Origin: Acidobacteriota bacterium
GTDB taxonomy: Bacteria; Acidobacteriota; Terriglobia; Acidiferrales; UBA7541
Reading direction: 5' to 3'
Assembly (NCBI GenBank): GCA_021788095.1
Contig: JAJYLB010000016.1
Coordinates: 1 to 64,000 of the forward strand
DNA length: 64,000 nt
Within the stretch, counting starts at the first letter, position 1. Every line of letters starts with the position of its first letter. Both the position numbers and the translations under genes were made by a program. The notes beneath the pieces are model-generated. The model saw nothing but the letters and a program-made list of their open reading frames with translations, searched no databases and was not told where the DNA came from. Positions 53,089-62,385 of this stretch are shown one piece after another.

Positions 53089-54786
53089 ATGATATCGGAA
53101 CGAAATTGGGTCACGGGTGTCTCGCGCGCCGTTTCCCTGAGAGAGCTGAAGTCGGCCGCATCTGGATCTCGATCCACGAGTTTTCCGTCCCGCTGGCTGC
53201 GGCTGGCTGGCGCGATCGGCGCGGCCCTTTTCCTGCTGGGCGCGGGGCCAACGCGGGCGCAGGCGCAGGCCTACAGTGTGGTTCACAGTTTCTCGGGCAG
53301 CGACGGCAAGTTTATCACCGGAGGCATCGTCGCGGATTCGGCCGGCAATCTCTACGGGACGACGAATGCCGGCGGCTCGTCAAGCCTGGGCGTGGTGTTC
53401 GAACTCAATGCGTCGAACGGCTACGCCGAAACAATCCTCCATACCTTCGCCGCTTATCCCAGTGACGGCTCGAACCCCTACGCCGGTCTTCTCATCGATT
53501 CGTCGGGCAATCTTTACGGCACGACCGTATCGGGCGGCGCTTGCGGCCAGGGAACGGTCTTCGAGCTAACCGCGTCGAACAACTACGCCGAAACCCTGCT
53601 CTACAGTTTCGGTGGCTCTCTTTGCTCGAGTTCTGACGCCGCGTATCCGTATGCCGGGCTCGTCCGGGATTCGTCGGGCGATCTTTTTGGCACGACGACC
53701 TACGGCGGCTCCTCGAATAACGGCGCCGTGTTCGAGCTGACACCGTCGGGTGGAGGCTACAACGAGTCGGTGCTCCACAGTTTCCAGGGGCCTCCCAGCG
53801 ACGGCCAGTATCCTCAGGCCGGGCTCGCCTTCGATTCCTCTGGGAACCTGTACGGCACGACCGTCTATGGCGGGTCCTCTCTTTCGAGCTACGGCGTGGT
53901 TTTCGAACTGACCGCGTCGAGCGGTTACACCAGCGAGTCCGTGCTGCACAATTTCTCGGGACTTGACGGCGTGAATCCTTACGGCAGTCTTGTCGTGGAT
54001 TCTTCCGGCAAGGTGTATGGAACGACGCTGGACGGCGGCCCATCGGGCCTCGGCGAAGTTTTCGAGCTTGACGCATCCAACAGCTATGCCCTGACCGTGT
54101 TGGACAGCTTCGCGGCGCCTACCAGCGACGGCTCGTTCCCCTACGACGGCCTCTTCGCGGACTCCTCGGGCAATCTCTATGGGACGACGTCCCTCGGCGG
54201 TTCCTCGGACTACGGGGTCGTGTTCGAACTGAACAAGTCGAACGGGTACGCCGAAACCGCGTTGCACAGCTTCGCCGGGCCTCCCGGCGACGGCGCGGGA
54301 CCGGTTGCGGGTATTACGCAAGATACGCTGGGCAATCTCTACGGGACCACCAAATCCGGTGGATCGTCGAACCTGGGAACGGCATTCAAGATCGCCACCG
54401 CGGTTCCCTTCGCCAGCCTGACGGCAACTCTCAACGTCACGGGAGGCACGAGTCCTGGATTCAACCTGAAAGCCGATTTCACTCTGGGCAGTGGCAGCCC
54501 GGGGATCGATCCACCCACCCAGGCCCTGACCGTGCAGATAGGGAGCTACACGCTAACGATACCGGCAGGGTCGTTTCAGGCTCTCCCGCACGGCAAGTTC
54601 AACTACAGCGGCACGGTAAACGGCGTAGCGGTCTCGGCGCAACTGGTCACGACCGGCCCTGGTGCATACTCACTACACGTCTCCGGTACGGGCGTCGACT
54701 TGACCGGGCTCCCGAGTCCGGTGACGATCACGATAACGATTGGCGACAACACCGGCTCGACTCTGGATCCCGGCCACAGCGGATGA
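53089..54786 (+). CDS. Secreted gloVer-repeat beta-propeller-like protein
   Basis: 565 residues from ATG 53089 (GTG 53083 in frame). A basic N-terminus and a TM/signal core (WLRLAGAIGAALFLLGAGPTRA, about 37-58) export it. Seven tandem repeats of about 50-55 residues follow, each containing a DSSGNLYGTT-like motif, a GG turn and a VFEL strand: the gloVer (TIGR03803-type) repeat typical of Acidobacteriota. Seven copies suggest a seven-bladed propeller. A C-terminal beta domain of about 130 residues (LNVTGGTSPGFNLKADFTLG) ends the protein. No enzyme motif is seen; adhesion or binding is likely. Confidence 0.88.
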   Translation: MISERNWVTGVSRAVSLRELKSAASGSRSTSFPSRWLRLAGAIGAALFLLGAGPTRAQAQAYSVVHSFSGSDGKFITGGIVADSAGNLYGTTNAGGSSSLGVVFELNASNGYAETILHTFAAYPSDGSNPYAGLLIDSSGNLYGTTVSGGACGQGTVFELTASNNYAETLLYSFGGSLCSSSDAAYPYAGLVRDSSGDLFGTTTYGGSSNNGAVFELTPSGGGYNESVLHSFQGPPSDGQYPQAGLAFDSSGNLYGTTVYGGSSLSSYGVVFELTASSGYTSESVLHNFSGLDGVNPYGSLVVDSSGKVYGTTLDGGPSGLGEVFELDASNSYALTVLDSFAAPTSDGSFPYDGLFADSSGNLYGTTSLGGSSDYGVVFELNKSNGYAETALHSFAGPPGDGAGPVAGITQDTLGNLYGTTKSGGSSNLGTAFKIATAVPFASLTATLNVTGGTSPGFNLKADFTLGSGSPGIDPPTQALTVQIGSYTLTIPAGSFQALPHGKFNYSGTVNGVAVSAQLVTTGPGAYSLHVSGTGVDLTGLPSPVTITITIGDNTGSTLDPGHSG

Positions 54787-55139
54787 CCTCCTTCGACTGA
54801 TGCCGGTGGGTTCCGGGCTCTAACCGAACCCGCCGGGTCGCCTGGCAGCGGCAGAGTCTCGATTGCACCCGCAGAATAGGCCCTCGGAGAGAGTGAGGGA
54901 TTCCCGAGCCGCGGATGCCCGCGGGTCGGCGCGGATAAAAACATTGGGTTTATCCGCGTCCATCCGCGATGATCCGCGGCCTGCGTGGTTACTTCAGGTA
55001 TCCCCAGCGGCTGAGCCCGCATCCCCTACTCAAAGCTCCGGTTGCCGCACAGGTTCTCGACGCCGAGCTTCCCGGCAGCCTCGAATCCGGCGCAGTAGGG
55101 TCCGGCGCGGCGGCGTGTGCTAGCATCAAAACGAGGAAG
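54787..55139. repeat. 353-nt intergenic region with a degenerate repeat block
   Basis: No gene is seen. About 54937-54981 has the phrase GGATAAAAACATTGGG followed by TTATCCGCGTCCATCCGCG and ATGATCCGCGG, an A/T-rich core between CCGCG words that resembles a dispersed Acidobacteriota spacer repeat. Upstream of the thiolase gene. Confidence 0.35.
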
Positions 55140-56375
55140 ATGGGAAATCGCGAAGCGTTCATTGTGAGTGCCGTGCGAACGCCGATTGGGAATTTCGGCG
55201 GCAGCCTGAAAGACGTGAGCGCGGTCGAGTTGGGCATCCACGCCGTGCGGGCGGCGCTCGAGCGCGCTTTTGGGGCGATTCCGCCGGAGCGGAAACCGGG
55301 CGAAGCCGGCCCGGAGAAGTGGCCGTACGCCTGGAAAATTGACGAAGTGATTCTGGGGAACGCGCGGGAAGCGGGTGTGGGGCCGAATCCAGCGCGGCAG
55401 ATCGCCTGGCGAGCCGGGCTGGGAGATGAGACGCCGGCTTACACCTTGAACATGGCTTGCGCCTCGGGCTTGCAAGCGGTGGCGCTGGCCGCCGAGCGGA
55501 TCGCGCAAGGCGAGGCGGAGTGCGTGGTAGCCGGCGGCACAGAATCGATGAGCCGAGTGCCGTACATGCTGGAAGCGCGGTGGGGCGTGAAAATGGGTCA
55601 TGTGCCGCTGGCCGATGGGATGTATCGCGACGGGTTCCTCTGCCCCATTTCCGAGATGATTATGGGCGAAACGGCGGAGTCGCTAGCCGATCGCTACAAG
55701 GTCACGCGCGAGGAGCAGGATTGCTACGCGGCGGAAAGCCACGGACGCGCGGCGCGGGCGACGGCAGAGGGCCGCTTCCAGGCGGAGATCGCGCCTTGGG
55801 AGATGGCCAGCCGCGCGGGCCGCACCGCACGCTTCGAGCACGACGAGCACATCCGCCCGGATACGAATCCGGAGGCCATGGCGAAGCTGGCACCCGTCTT
55901 CCGGAAGACGGGAACGATTACCGCGGGTAATTCCAGCGGGATCACCGACGGCGCGGCGGCGCTTGTGGTGGCGAGCCAGGAAACCGTGAAGCGGCTGGGA
56001 CTCGAGCCGTTGGCGCGCGTTTCCGATGCCGTAACGAGCGCGGTCGACCCGCGCGTGATGGGAATCGCGCCGGTGCCCGCCGTGCGGAAGCTCGAACGGC
56101 GAACGGGGCGCAAGCTGGCGGATTACGGCGTTGTGGAACTCAACGAAGCTTTCGCGGCGCAGGTGCTGGCCTGCGACCGCGAACTCGGCTTCGACCGCCA
56201 GCGGCTCAATCCGAAGGGCGGCGCCATCGCCTTGGGGCACCCCATCGGCTGCAGCGGCGCACGGATTCTGACCACGCTCGCGCACGAATTGCGCGAACGG
56301 GGGGAGCGCTGGGGTCTGGCCACGCTGTGCGTTTCGGGCGGGCTGGGGATGGCGCTTGCCATCGAAGCGGTGTGA
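55140..56375 (+). CDS. Acetyl-CoA acyltransferase (thiolase)
   Basis: 411 residues from ATG 55140 behind GAGGAAG. Condenses or cleaves acyl-CoA/acetyl-CoA. Signatures: IVSAVRTPIGNFGG, the acylated Cys107 in NMACASG, GGTESMSRVP, NSSGITDGAAAL, VELNEAFAAQVL, and GGAIALGHPIGCSGARI (His) with the final Cys in LCVSGGLGMA. A GERKPGEAGPEK-type insertion near residues 46-62 is unusual for short-chain acetyltransferases and hints at a biosynthetic thiolase variant. Substrate chain length cannot be fixed. Confidence 0.95.
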   Translation: MGNREAFIVSAVRTPIGNFGGSLKDVSAVELGIHAVRAALERAFGAIPPERKPGEAGPEKWPYAWKIDEVILGNAREAGVGPNPARQIAWRAGLGDETPAYTLNMACASGLQAVALAAERIAQGEAECVVAGGTESMSRVPYMLEARWGVKMGHVPLADGMYRDGFLCPISEMIMGETAESLADRYKVTREEQDCYAAESHGRAARATAEGRFQAEIAPWEMASRAGRTARFEHDEHIRPDTNPEAMAKLAPVFRKTGTITAGNSSGITDGAAALVVASQETVKRLGLEPLARVSDAVTSAVDPRVMGIAPVPAVRKLERRTGRKLADYGVVELNEAFAAQVLACDRELGFDRQRLNPKGGAIALGHPIGCSGARILTTLAHELRERGERWGLATLCVSGGLGMALAIEAV

Positions 56376-56520
56376 GCGCCCCGCCGCGGCCGGCAAGCCG
56401 GCTTGGCCCGACCGGCGGGCGAGCCACTGGCGTTCCGGGCGAAAGCGCGCGCAGGATGGAAGGTGAGCGAGGCAGTTCAAATTTCAGCGGAAGAGCCAGC
56501 TGGCAGGCGAGGCGGAGGAG

Positions 56521-57045
56521 ATGGAAGAGCTATTCCCACGCGGTAGCGGCGGAGAGCCGGTGGAAGCGACGGGCCAGGCGCATGCGCGAAGGCAGCGGGC
56601 GTGGCTGCGGCAGATGTGGATTTTGACAGGCTCCTGCGCGATCGCGTTCGGGCTAACCGCTCTCTGGCTATCGCGCGTCTCGACTTCCCTCTCCGTCGCG
56701 GAAGCCAATGCCGCCGCCACACAAGTGGTGCGCCAGAATCTGGTTGCGCTAGGCCGCGGCGATTACCGCGCCGCCTACGAGCAGTTTTCGGCGCGCTATC
56801 GCAAGGAGGTGCCGTTCGAGCTATTCGCGGAAACGATCGACGGCCACGGCCCGCTGATGCGCGGCCGCGTCACCGTGGTCCCGGAATCGTCCGCTCCCCA
56901 TCGCGTGGTTCTGCACGTCAATTTCGAGCCGAGCGGTGATGCCAGCCTGAGCGCGGAATTCACTCTGGTGCGCGCGAGCGGGCGCTGGTGGATCGACGAC
57001 GTGAGTTGGAGCCGCAATCAGGTCGAGCCGATGATTCGGGCGTGA
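56521..57045 (+). CDS. Membrane-anchored protein with NTF2/DUF4864-like domain
   Basis: 174 residues. TM at about 39-58 (LTGSCAIAFGLTALWL). The C-terminal about 105 residues (AATQVVRQNLVALGRGDYRAAYEQFSARYRKEVPFELF, then ASLSAEFTLVRASGRWWIDDVSW) match the DUF4864/NTF2-like pattern of small periplasmic ligand-binding or structural domains. Function unknown. 145 nt downstream of the thiolase. Confidence 0.75.
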   Translation: MEELFPRGSGGEPVEATGQAHARRQRAWLRQMWILTGSCAIAFGLTALWLSRVSTSLSVAEANAAATQVVRQNLVALGRGDYRAAYEQFSARYRKEVPFELFAETIDGHGPLMRGRVTVVPESSAPHRVVLHVNFEPSGDASLSAEFTLVRASGRWWIDDVSWSRNQVEPMIRA

Positions 57046-57326
57046 GCGCCTTTCGGGCGATCGGAGCCGTTGACTTCCGTCTGCCGTCCGTGCACCGGCA
57101 GGGTGCTGGAAGAGGCGGGCGCGCGGCCCCCAGCGGCTGAAGCCGCCCGCCGCGGCGGACGCAAGCACTTGCGGCACGACTAATCCCGTCCCGAATCCCG
57201 TCCCGAAGGTTCGGGATTCGGGACGTGCCCTTACGGGAAAAGGCCCTTTGCAGCATCCTGCTCGATGGGAGTGGCGGTCGAGGAACGCGACGGTAAGGAT
57301 CCTAAGGGGAAGGGGGACTTACTCGC
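57046..57326. repeat. Intergenic spacer with CCCGAAGGTTCGGG palindrome
   Basis: No gene. 57184-57225 repeats CCCGTCCCGAATCCCGTCCCG and then AAGGTTCGGGATTCGGGACG, matching the inner part of the hairpin family at 4821, 42477 and 46519. Confidence 0.55.
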
Positions 57327-58703
57327 ATGGGCGCTTCGAGTTCCACGGGTTTCGATTTTGCGCCGGGAGTCGATCGCCCCGCTTCGGGAAAGTCACCGGC
57401 GCGGGTTCTGCTGACGACGGTCTGGCGCGAACCGGGCCTCTACGACTACTTCCGCGAGAACGCTCCGGAAAAGTTCCTCTGGCGCTTGCGGATGCCTCGC
57501 CGGATCTCTTTCGGCCTGCGTTTCCTCCGGCAAAACATTCCCGAGCTGGAAATCCTGGAATATCCGACGCGAGCGGAGTTTTCCCGCGCGCTGCGCCGGG
57601 GCTGGGACGCGGTCGGATTCTCCTTCTACCTGGAAGAGACGCCGCGCATCCTCGAGATGGCGGAACAGGCCCGCCGCGCCGGAGTGAAGCGGCTCTGGGC
57701 GGGCAACTACGGCGCGCTGACACCCGCGGTGCGGCCGGATTTCGACGAGGTGTTCACGAGCTACGCCGAGGAGGCGGTGGGAAGGATCCTGGGAAAGCCG
57801 ATCGAGTCCATCCAACACCCGCCGCTGATCGTCGAATTCCTCCTGCCCTTGGGCTGGCCGCTTCCCGTGGGCATTCTGTTCACCGCGCGCGGGTGCAGCT
57901 TTCAGTGCACGTTTTGCCAGACCACCGCCTTCGCGCCGCGCCCGCACCCGATCAGCCTGGAAGCGATCGAGCGCGTGCTCCGCTTTTACGTCGCGCATGG
58001 CGTGCAGTACGTTCTGATCCTCGACGAGAACTTCGGCAACCTGCCCAGCCACGCCGAAGCCGTGATCGAGCTGCTGGCCCGCTACCGGATCCGCTGGCTG
58101 GTGCAATCGCGCGTGGACCTGTTCCTGCGGAATTTCGAGCGCTGGACCGCGCTGGGGATGGAAGGGGCGCTCTTCGGCATCGAGAGCTTCCACCAGGACG
58201 TCTTGAAACAGATCCGGAAAAACGAGAAAGCGGGAACGTCGCGGGAGCTGGCGGAGCGGTTGAACCGGGCCGGGATCTACGCGCAGGGCTACTACATCAT
58301 CGGTTTCCCGACCGAAACGGAGGAATCGATCCGGGAAGACCTCGCCACGCTCGCTTCGCTCGAGCTGGACGTCACGCAGATCACCATCGTCACTCCGCAT
58401 CCGCAGACGGAGTTGTGGCGCGAAGTGGAATCGAAGTACGGCATGGTCGAAAAGGACTGGGGAAAATACGACACCAAGCACCTGGTTTGGGCGCATCCCC
58501 AGTGCCGGCCGGGCGCCTTGGAAGGGCTGCTCAAGCGCGGTTTCGACTTGTGCTACGGGCGCGGCTGGACCCCGCGCGTCTTGCGGAAATTCGCCGCGCG
58601 GCGCCGGACGAAGCGGGACCTGGCCGGCGTGCTTGCGAGCCCCCTGGCCTCGCGGTGGGCGGAGCCGCGCCGGCTGCCCTTCCTCCCTCCTCGCTCACGT
58701 TGA
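57327..58703 (+). CDS. B12-binding-like radical SAM protein
   Basis: 458 residues. A Rossmann-like N-terminal half (about 20-150; RVLLTTVWREPGLYDYF and RALRRGWDAVGFSFYL) resembles the cobalamin-binding domain of BchE/Elp3-type enzymes, although no clear DxHxxG is seen, so cobalamin is not assured. The radical SAM core has CSFQCTFC (CxxxCxxC, [4Fe-4S]) at about residue 190, then GIYAQGYYIIGFPTETEESI. Substrate unknown. The 3' end overlaps the convergent M1 gene by 173 nt. Confidence 0.9.
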   Translation: MGASSSTGFDFAPGVDRPASGKSPARVLLTTVWREPGLYDYFRENAPEKFLWRLRMPRRISFGLRFLRQNIPELEILEYPTRAEFSRALRRGWDAVGFSFYLEETPRILEMAEQARRAGVKRLWAGNYGALTPAVRPDFDEVFTSYAEEAVGRILGKPIESIQHPPLIVEFLLPLGWPLPVGILFTARGCSFQCTFCQTTAFAPRPHPISLEAIERVLRFYVAHGVQYVLILDENFGNLPSHAEAVIELLARYRIRWLVQSRVDLFLRNFERWTALGMEGALFGIESFHQDVLKQIRKNEKAGTSRELAERLNRAGIYAQGYYIIGFPTETEESIREDLATLASLELDVTQITIVTPHPQTELWREVESKYGMVEKDWGKYDTKHLVWAHPQCRPGALEGLLKRGFDLCYGRGWTPRVLRKFAARRRTKRDLAGVLASPLASRWAEPRRLPFLPPRSR

Positions 58704-60417
58704 CGTAGTAGAGATCCGTGGCGACGCCGAACTGGTCCGGGGCTTGCGGCGTTTTCATCGTTTGCCAGGAAGTGGTGGGGCGAAGGACCTGCCAATGGCC
58801 GCTCCGGCCGGCGCGAATCGGCATGGCGAAATCGGACTCGTCGGCCTTCCAGCGATAAGCCACCGTGCCGGCGGCCCGGTCGAATTTCAGTTCGAGCGTC
58901 GGGATGGCGGCATGGCGAAGGTACTGATCGAAGATCGGAGTGAGATTCATGCCGGTGTGCCGGTTGAAGTAGGCGAGCACGTCTTCGGTCATGATGGTCT
59001 GATGCTGAAAATGCTGGTAGAAGCCGTGGAGGAGAGCGAACCAGCGACGGTCGTTATCCATCACGCTGCGCAGCGTATTGAGGAAGAGCGCGCCCTTGAA
59101 ATACTGATCTTCGGGCGGGGAATCGAGCACGCCGCGCCGGCCGACGATGGGCCGCTCGTTCCGGATCTTCGGCTTGTAGCCGTTCAGGTACCGTAGTGCC
59201 GCCGCGGTTCCCCACCGGTACTCGACGTAGAGCGATTCGAGGTAGGTGGCCCACGCCTCGTGAATCCACATGTCGGAGACGTCGCCGGCATTGATGCTGT
59301 TGCCAAACCACTCGTGCGCGCTCTCGTGGATGATGATGAAATCGAATTTCGTGCTGATGCCGACGCCGGTCCAGTCGCGGCCGAGATAGCCATTCTCAAA
59401 CAGGTTGCCGTAGGTGACGGCGCTTTGGTGCTCCATCCCGGAATACGGCACTTCGATCAGCTTGTAGCCGTCCTTGGGGAACGGGTAAGGGCCGAAATAG
59501 TGCTGGTAGGCTTCGAGCATGCCCTTGGCCTGCGCGAACTGCGTTTTGGCTTTGGCGAGGTGCTGCGGCAGGACGTAGAAATCGAGCGGGAGGCTGCCGA
59601 GCCGATCGGAAAAATGGACGTAGTTGCCGATATTGAGCGAGACATCGTAATTGTTGATGGGGTAGTGGACGAACCAATCCCAACGCGTGTAACCGTCTCC
59701 CAGGTCGGTCCTCCCTAGGAATTTGCCGTTGGAGACTTCGACGACGCCGGTCGGAGCTTCGACGCTGATCTCCATGCTGCCGACCCGGTCGCGCCACTGG
59801 TCCTTGTCGGGCCACCACAGGCTCGCGCCAATGCCCTCGCAAGCGGTGTAAATCCAGGGATGGCCGTAGGGGTCCTGGCCGAAGGTGAACCCGCCGAACC
59901 GGCCGACGCTCACCGGCTGGCCGGAATAGTAGAAATCGATGCTATAGGCGCGGCCCGCGCGAAGCGTGTGGCGGAAATCGATGAATACGGCGCGGTCTTG
60001 GCGCTCGTAGTGGAGCGGAGTCGCGCCAAACAGGATCTTGTCGACGGCGAGGTTGGGAACCAGATCGATTTGAATGCGCTTGCCGTCTTGGAGCATGCGG
60101 AAGCGGATGGTGTTCTTGCCGGTGATGGATTTTTTCTGCGGATCGACCCGAATGTCCAGGTGATAGAAGAGCAGGTGATTGTTCGCGCGGTAAGGGCCGT
60201 AGCCGCCGCGCAGCAGGTCGGCTTCGCTCGGCGGCGCTCCCGGCTGCCGCCGGGCATACGCTCGCGGCCGCTGCTGCTGCTGGCGCGCGGCTTGCGCGCG
60301 TGGCGGCCGGGACTCGGCGGGCGCTACGGCGCAAGCCAGCAGAAAGATCGTTCCCAGGAATTTCGCGCCAGGAATCGGGTTGCGCGGGATCGAGCCTGCT
60401 CGGGGTTTTGGGTACAC
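58531..60417 (-). CDS. M1-family metallopeptidase (gluzincin) with read-through tail
   Basis: 628 residues from GTG. Signal peptide (LGTIFLLACAVAPAESRP) then an N-terminal beta domain and the zinc site HESAHEWFGNSINAGDVSDMWIHEAWATYLE (HExxH-18-E), with Tyr further on: the aminopeptidase N fold for periplasmic peptide degradation. The catalytic and C-terminal domains end near DLYYVNV (about residue 570). The last about 57 residues (Arg/Ala/Ser/Gly-rich) are encoded antisense to the radical SAM gene and look like stop-loss read-through. Confidence 0.93.
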   Translation of the reverse strand: MYPKPRAGSIPRNPIPGAKFLGTIFLLACAVAPAESRPPRAQAARQQQQRPRAYARRQPGAPPSEADLLRGGYGPYRANNHLLFYHLDIRVDPQKKSITGKNTIRFRMLQDGKRIQIDLVPNLAVDKILFGATPLHYERQDRAVFIDFRHTLRAGRAYSIDFYYSGQPVSVGRFGGFTFGQDPYGHPWIYTACEGIGASLWWPDKDQWRDRVGSMEISVEAPTGVVEVSNGKFLGRTDLGDGYTRWDWFVHYPINNYDVSLNIGNYVHFSDRLGSLPLDFYVLPQHLAKAKTQFAQAKGMLEAYQHYFGPYPFPKDGYKLIEVPYSGMEHQSAVTYGNLFENGYLGRDWTGVGISTKFDFIIIHESAHEWFGNSINAGDVSDMWIHEAWATYLESLYVEYRWGTAAALRYLNGYKPKIRNERPIVGRRGVLDSPPEDQYFKGALFLNTLRSVMDNDRRWFALLHGFYQHFQHQTIMTEDVLAYFNRHTGMNLTPIFDQYLRHAAIPTLELKFDRAAGTVAYRWKADESDFAMPIRAGRSGHWQVLRPTTSWQTMKTPQAPDQFGVATDLYYVNVSEEGGRAAGAAPPTARPGGSQARRPGPASSGAARRISARRAGSSRARSTSRNRA

Positions 60418-60590
60418 GGGGAGGTCACCTTTGGCGGATTGCCGGCTTAACGCTAGACCTGCCGTCCTACACTGTCAACGGCGCCTGATGGAGGGCAGCG
60501 GGCCACCGCCGCCCGACAAGCTTCAACGCAGAGGACGCAGAGACGCGCCGTGTTCGAGTTATAACCGTCGCCGGCGCCGATGGGGCTCGC

Positions 60591-60824
60591 CTAGTCGGAC
60601 CGCCGGCCGCGGCTGTTGCCGGCAAGGCAGAGGACCACGGTCTCGTCGTCTATCCTTGCGGAAACCCGCGGAGCGAAATTCAAGATCTCTTCCTGCGGGT
60701 TCCGGTTCAGGATTTTCGCCAGGTTCAGCAGGGCCTCGCTTCTGCAAACCCCGCAGCAGCCATGGCCGTCGCTCTCCGTCACTTCCTGACAGTTCTCACA
60801 CAGATATGCGCTCTCGATTTTCAT
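60591..60824 (-). CDS. Small zinc-ribbon protein of unknown function
   Basis: 77 residues from MKIESAYLCENC (60824). Two Cys pairs CENC and CCGVC indicate one zinc site at about 8-30; the remaining residues form a helix and a strand VVLCLAG. Likely a small regulatory or ribosome-associated zinc ribbon. An upstream Met gives a longer but less likely version. Confidence 0.7.
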   Translation of the reverse strand: MKIESAYLCENCQEVTESDGHGCCGVCRSEALLNLAKILNRNPQEEILNFAPRVSARIDDETVVLCLAGNSRGRRSD

Positions 60825-61026
60825 AGCGGCCTTCCCCCTGGTCTCTGAGTGGGCGTTTCCTAAGTTGATGGATAGCACGGGGGAGGCGAGGAGGGAAGGG
60901 GGGCTATTCGAAGACTCTATAAGCTAGTAAGGTAATAGCGACCTAGGGAAGGGCCGGCTGCCGCTTCTTGCGCCCTTAAGTCGTTGAATACGAGAGATTT
61001 CGCTGGTTTCGCCGCCGGGCAGCGCC
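60825..61026. other. Intergenic spacer
   Basis: No gene or strong palindrome is recognised. It lies between the zinc-ribbon gene and the PIN toxin, both on the minus strand. Confidence 0.4.
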
Positions 61027-61419
61027 TCATGGCAAGTCGAAGCCGGAGCGCCGGCCCGCGCGGCGATCGAAGGTTAACGTGCGGTCGCACCCACGCCGTC
61101 GGTTGACGGCGGCGATAAACGCGTCGGCGAAGTCTGCGCCCTCCCGGTATTCCCGGAGGGAGAGCCAAGCCTCCGGCTGGTCTTCCACTGCCAGTTGCTT
61201 CGTGCGCAGGATCATATCCAAGGACATTGCCACCTGCTCGCGCGGGTATCCGTAGGCCGACTCGAGAACCCAAACCAACTCGCACAGGACAATGCGATTG
61301 ATAAACCCCGGGCGCTCCGCAGTGCAGTCGCGCGTAAGGAACCGCGAGGCCTTCCGGGCCTGTTCGGGATTGTCCTGCGCAAGGAAGCGGACCAGCACGT
61401 TGGTATCGATACCCGTCAC
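61027..61419 (-). CDS. PIN-domain ribonuclease toxin (VapC-like)
   Basis: 130 residues from GTG. PIN acidic residues: Asp in TGIDTNVLVRF, Glu in VLCELVWVLE, Asp in GADFADAFIAA and Asp in LTFDRRAGR. Overlaps the antitoxin stop by 4 nt (GTGA). A toxin that cleaves RNA when unbound. Distinct from the PIN protein at 39075. Confidence 0.92.
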   Translation of the reverse strand: MTGIDTNVLVRFLAQDNPEQARKASRFLTRDCTAERPGFINRIVLCELVWVLESAYGYPREQVAMSLDMILRTKQLAVEDQPEAWLSLREYREGADFADAFIAAVNRRRGCDRTLTFDRRAGRRSGFDLP

Positions 61420-61655
61420 CGCCGCCCCGCCCGCTTGCGGATGGCCGCCTGCATGTCCTCGATCGAGAGGCGCCGCGGTGCTGGGGCGAGCACGCCTTGG
61501 AGCTCCTTCACGTCGACCGTCGCCGGCATGAGCAGGACGCGACCGTCCTGCTCGACGATGAACTCGACTCGGTCTCCCGCCTTGAGTTTGAGATGGCGCC
61601 GGATTTCCCCCGGGATCGTCGTTTGGCCCTTGCTGGTGATGGTAGATTGGGGCAT
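61416..61655 (-). CDS. AbrB/MazE-type antitoxin
   Basis: 79 residues. The N-terminal swapped-hairpin AbrB fold (TITSKGQTTIPGEIRRHLKLKAGDRVEFIVEQDGRVLLMP) binds DNA; the C-terminus (LSIEDMQAAIRKRAGRR) is the usual toxin-binding helix. It pairs with the PIN toxin and likely represses its own promoter. Confidence 0.93.
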   Translation of the reverse strand: MPQSTITSKGQTTIPGEIRRHLKLKAGDRVEFIVEQDGRVLLMPATVDVKELQGVLAPAPRRLSIEDMQAAIRKRAGRR

Positions 61656-61831
61656 GGCTACCTTACAATTGATGATATTCCTTACTCACCTACCTTACCA
61701 CCAAGGGTTTCCCTTGTCGAGAAGTGCGGCCATCGGGCCCCAAAATTTGAGCCGTTCACGCCCTTTTCGGAATGTCAAGCTATCGAGCGGCGCCGGCCGG
61801 AAACGGCACGCGAAGGAGGGACTATTTCGTC

Positions 61832-62380
61832 ATGGCACTCCGCTTCTCGACGTCTTGCCTGGAAGACTCGATTGATCTGTTCCGCTATTACAAGAAACTG
61901 GGCGACCGGGCTATGGCGCAGATGCCGGATGCCGACCTCTTCACGGCGCTCGATGCGGAGTCGAATTCCATTGCGGTGATTGTGAAGCACTTGGCGGGGA
62001 AGATGCGGTCTCGCTGGACCGATTTCCTCACGAGCGACGGCGAAAAGCCCGATCGCCATCGCGACAGTGAGTTTGAAAACCCGCCCGCCACGCGCGACGA
62101 GGTCTTGGCGCTATGGGAAAAGGGATGGGGAACGCTCTTCGCAGCTCTCGAGCCGCTCCGCAACGCGGATCTCGGGCGAACGGTAACCATTCGCGGCGAG
62201 CGGCGTTCGGTGACGCAGGCCATTCACCGCCAATTGGCGCATTACGCCTATCACGTCGGCCAGATCGTCTATCTGGCGCGCCATTTCACGGGCGAAGGAT
62301 GGCAGTCGTTCACGGTGCCGCGTGGCGAGTCCGCCCGGTTCAACGCCGACGTCGAGGCCGGCCGCGCCTCCCAGCGGTAG
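61832..62380 (+). CDS. DinB-like/DUF1572 family protein
   Basis: 182 residues from ATG 61832 behind GAAGGAGGG. A four-helix bundle with metal-type His residues in VKHLAGKMRSRWTDF and HRQLAHYAYHVGQIVYLAR, the pattern of DUF1572/DinB proteins, which are often thiol-dependent transferases or metal-binding proteins. Function unknown. Confidence 0.85.
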   Translation: MALRFSTSCLEDSIDLFRYYKKLGDRAMAQMPDADLFTALDAESNSIAVIVKHLAGKMRSRWTDFLTSDGEKPDRHRDSEFENPPATRDEVLALWEKGWGTLFAALEPLRNADLGRTVTIRGERRSVTQAIHRQLAHYAYHVGQIVYLARHFTGEGWQSFTVPRGESARFNADVEAGRASQR

Positions 62381-62385
62381 AAGCG

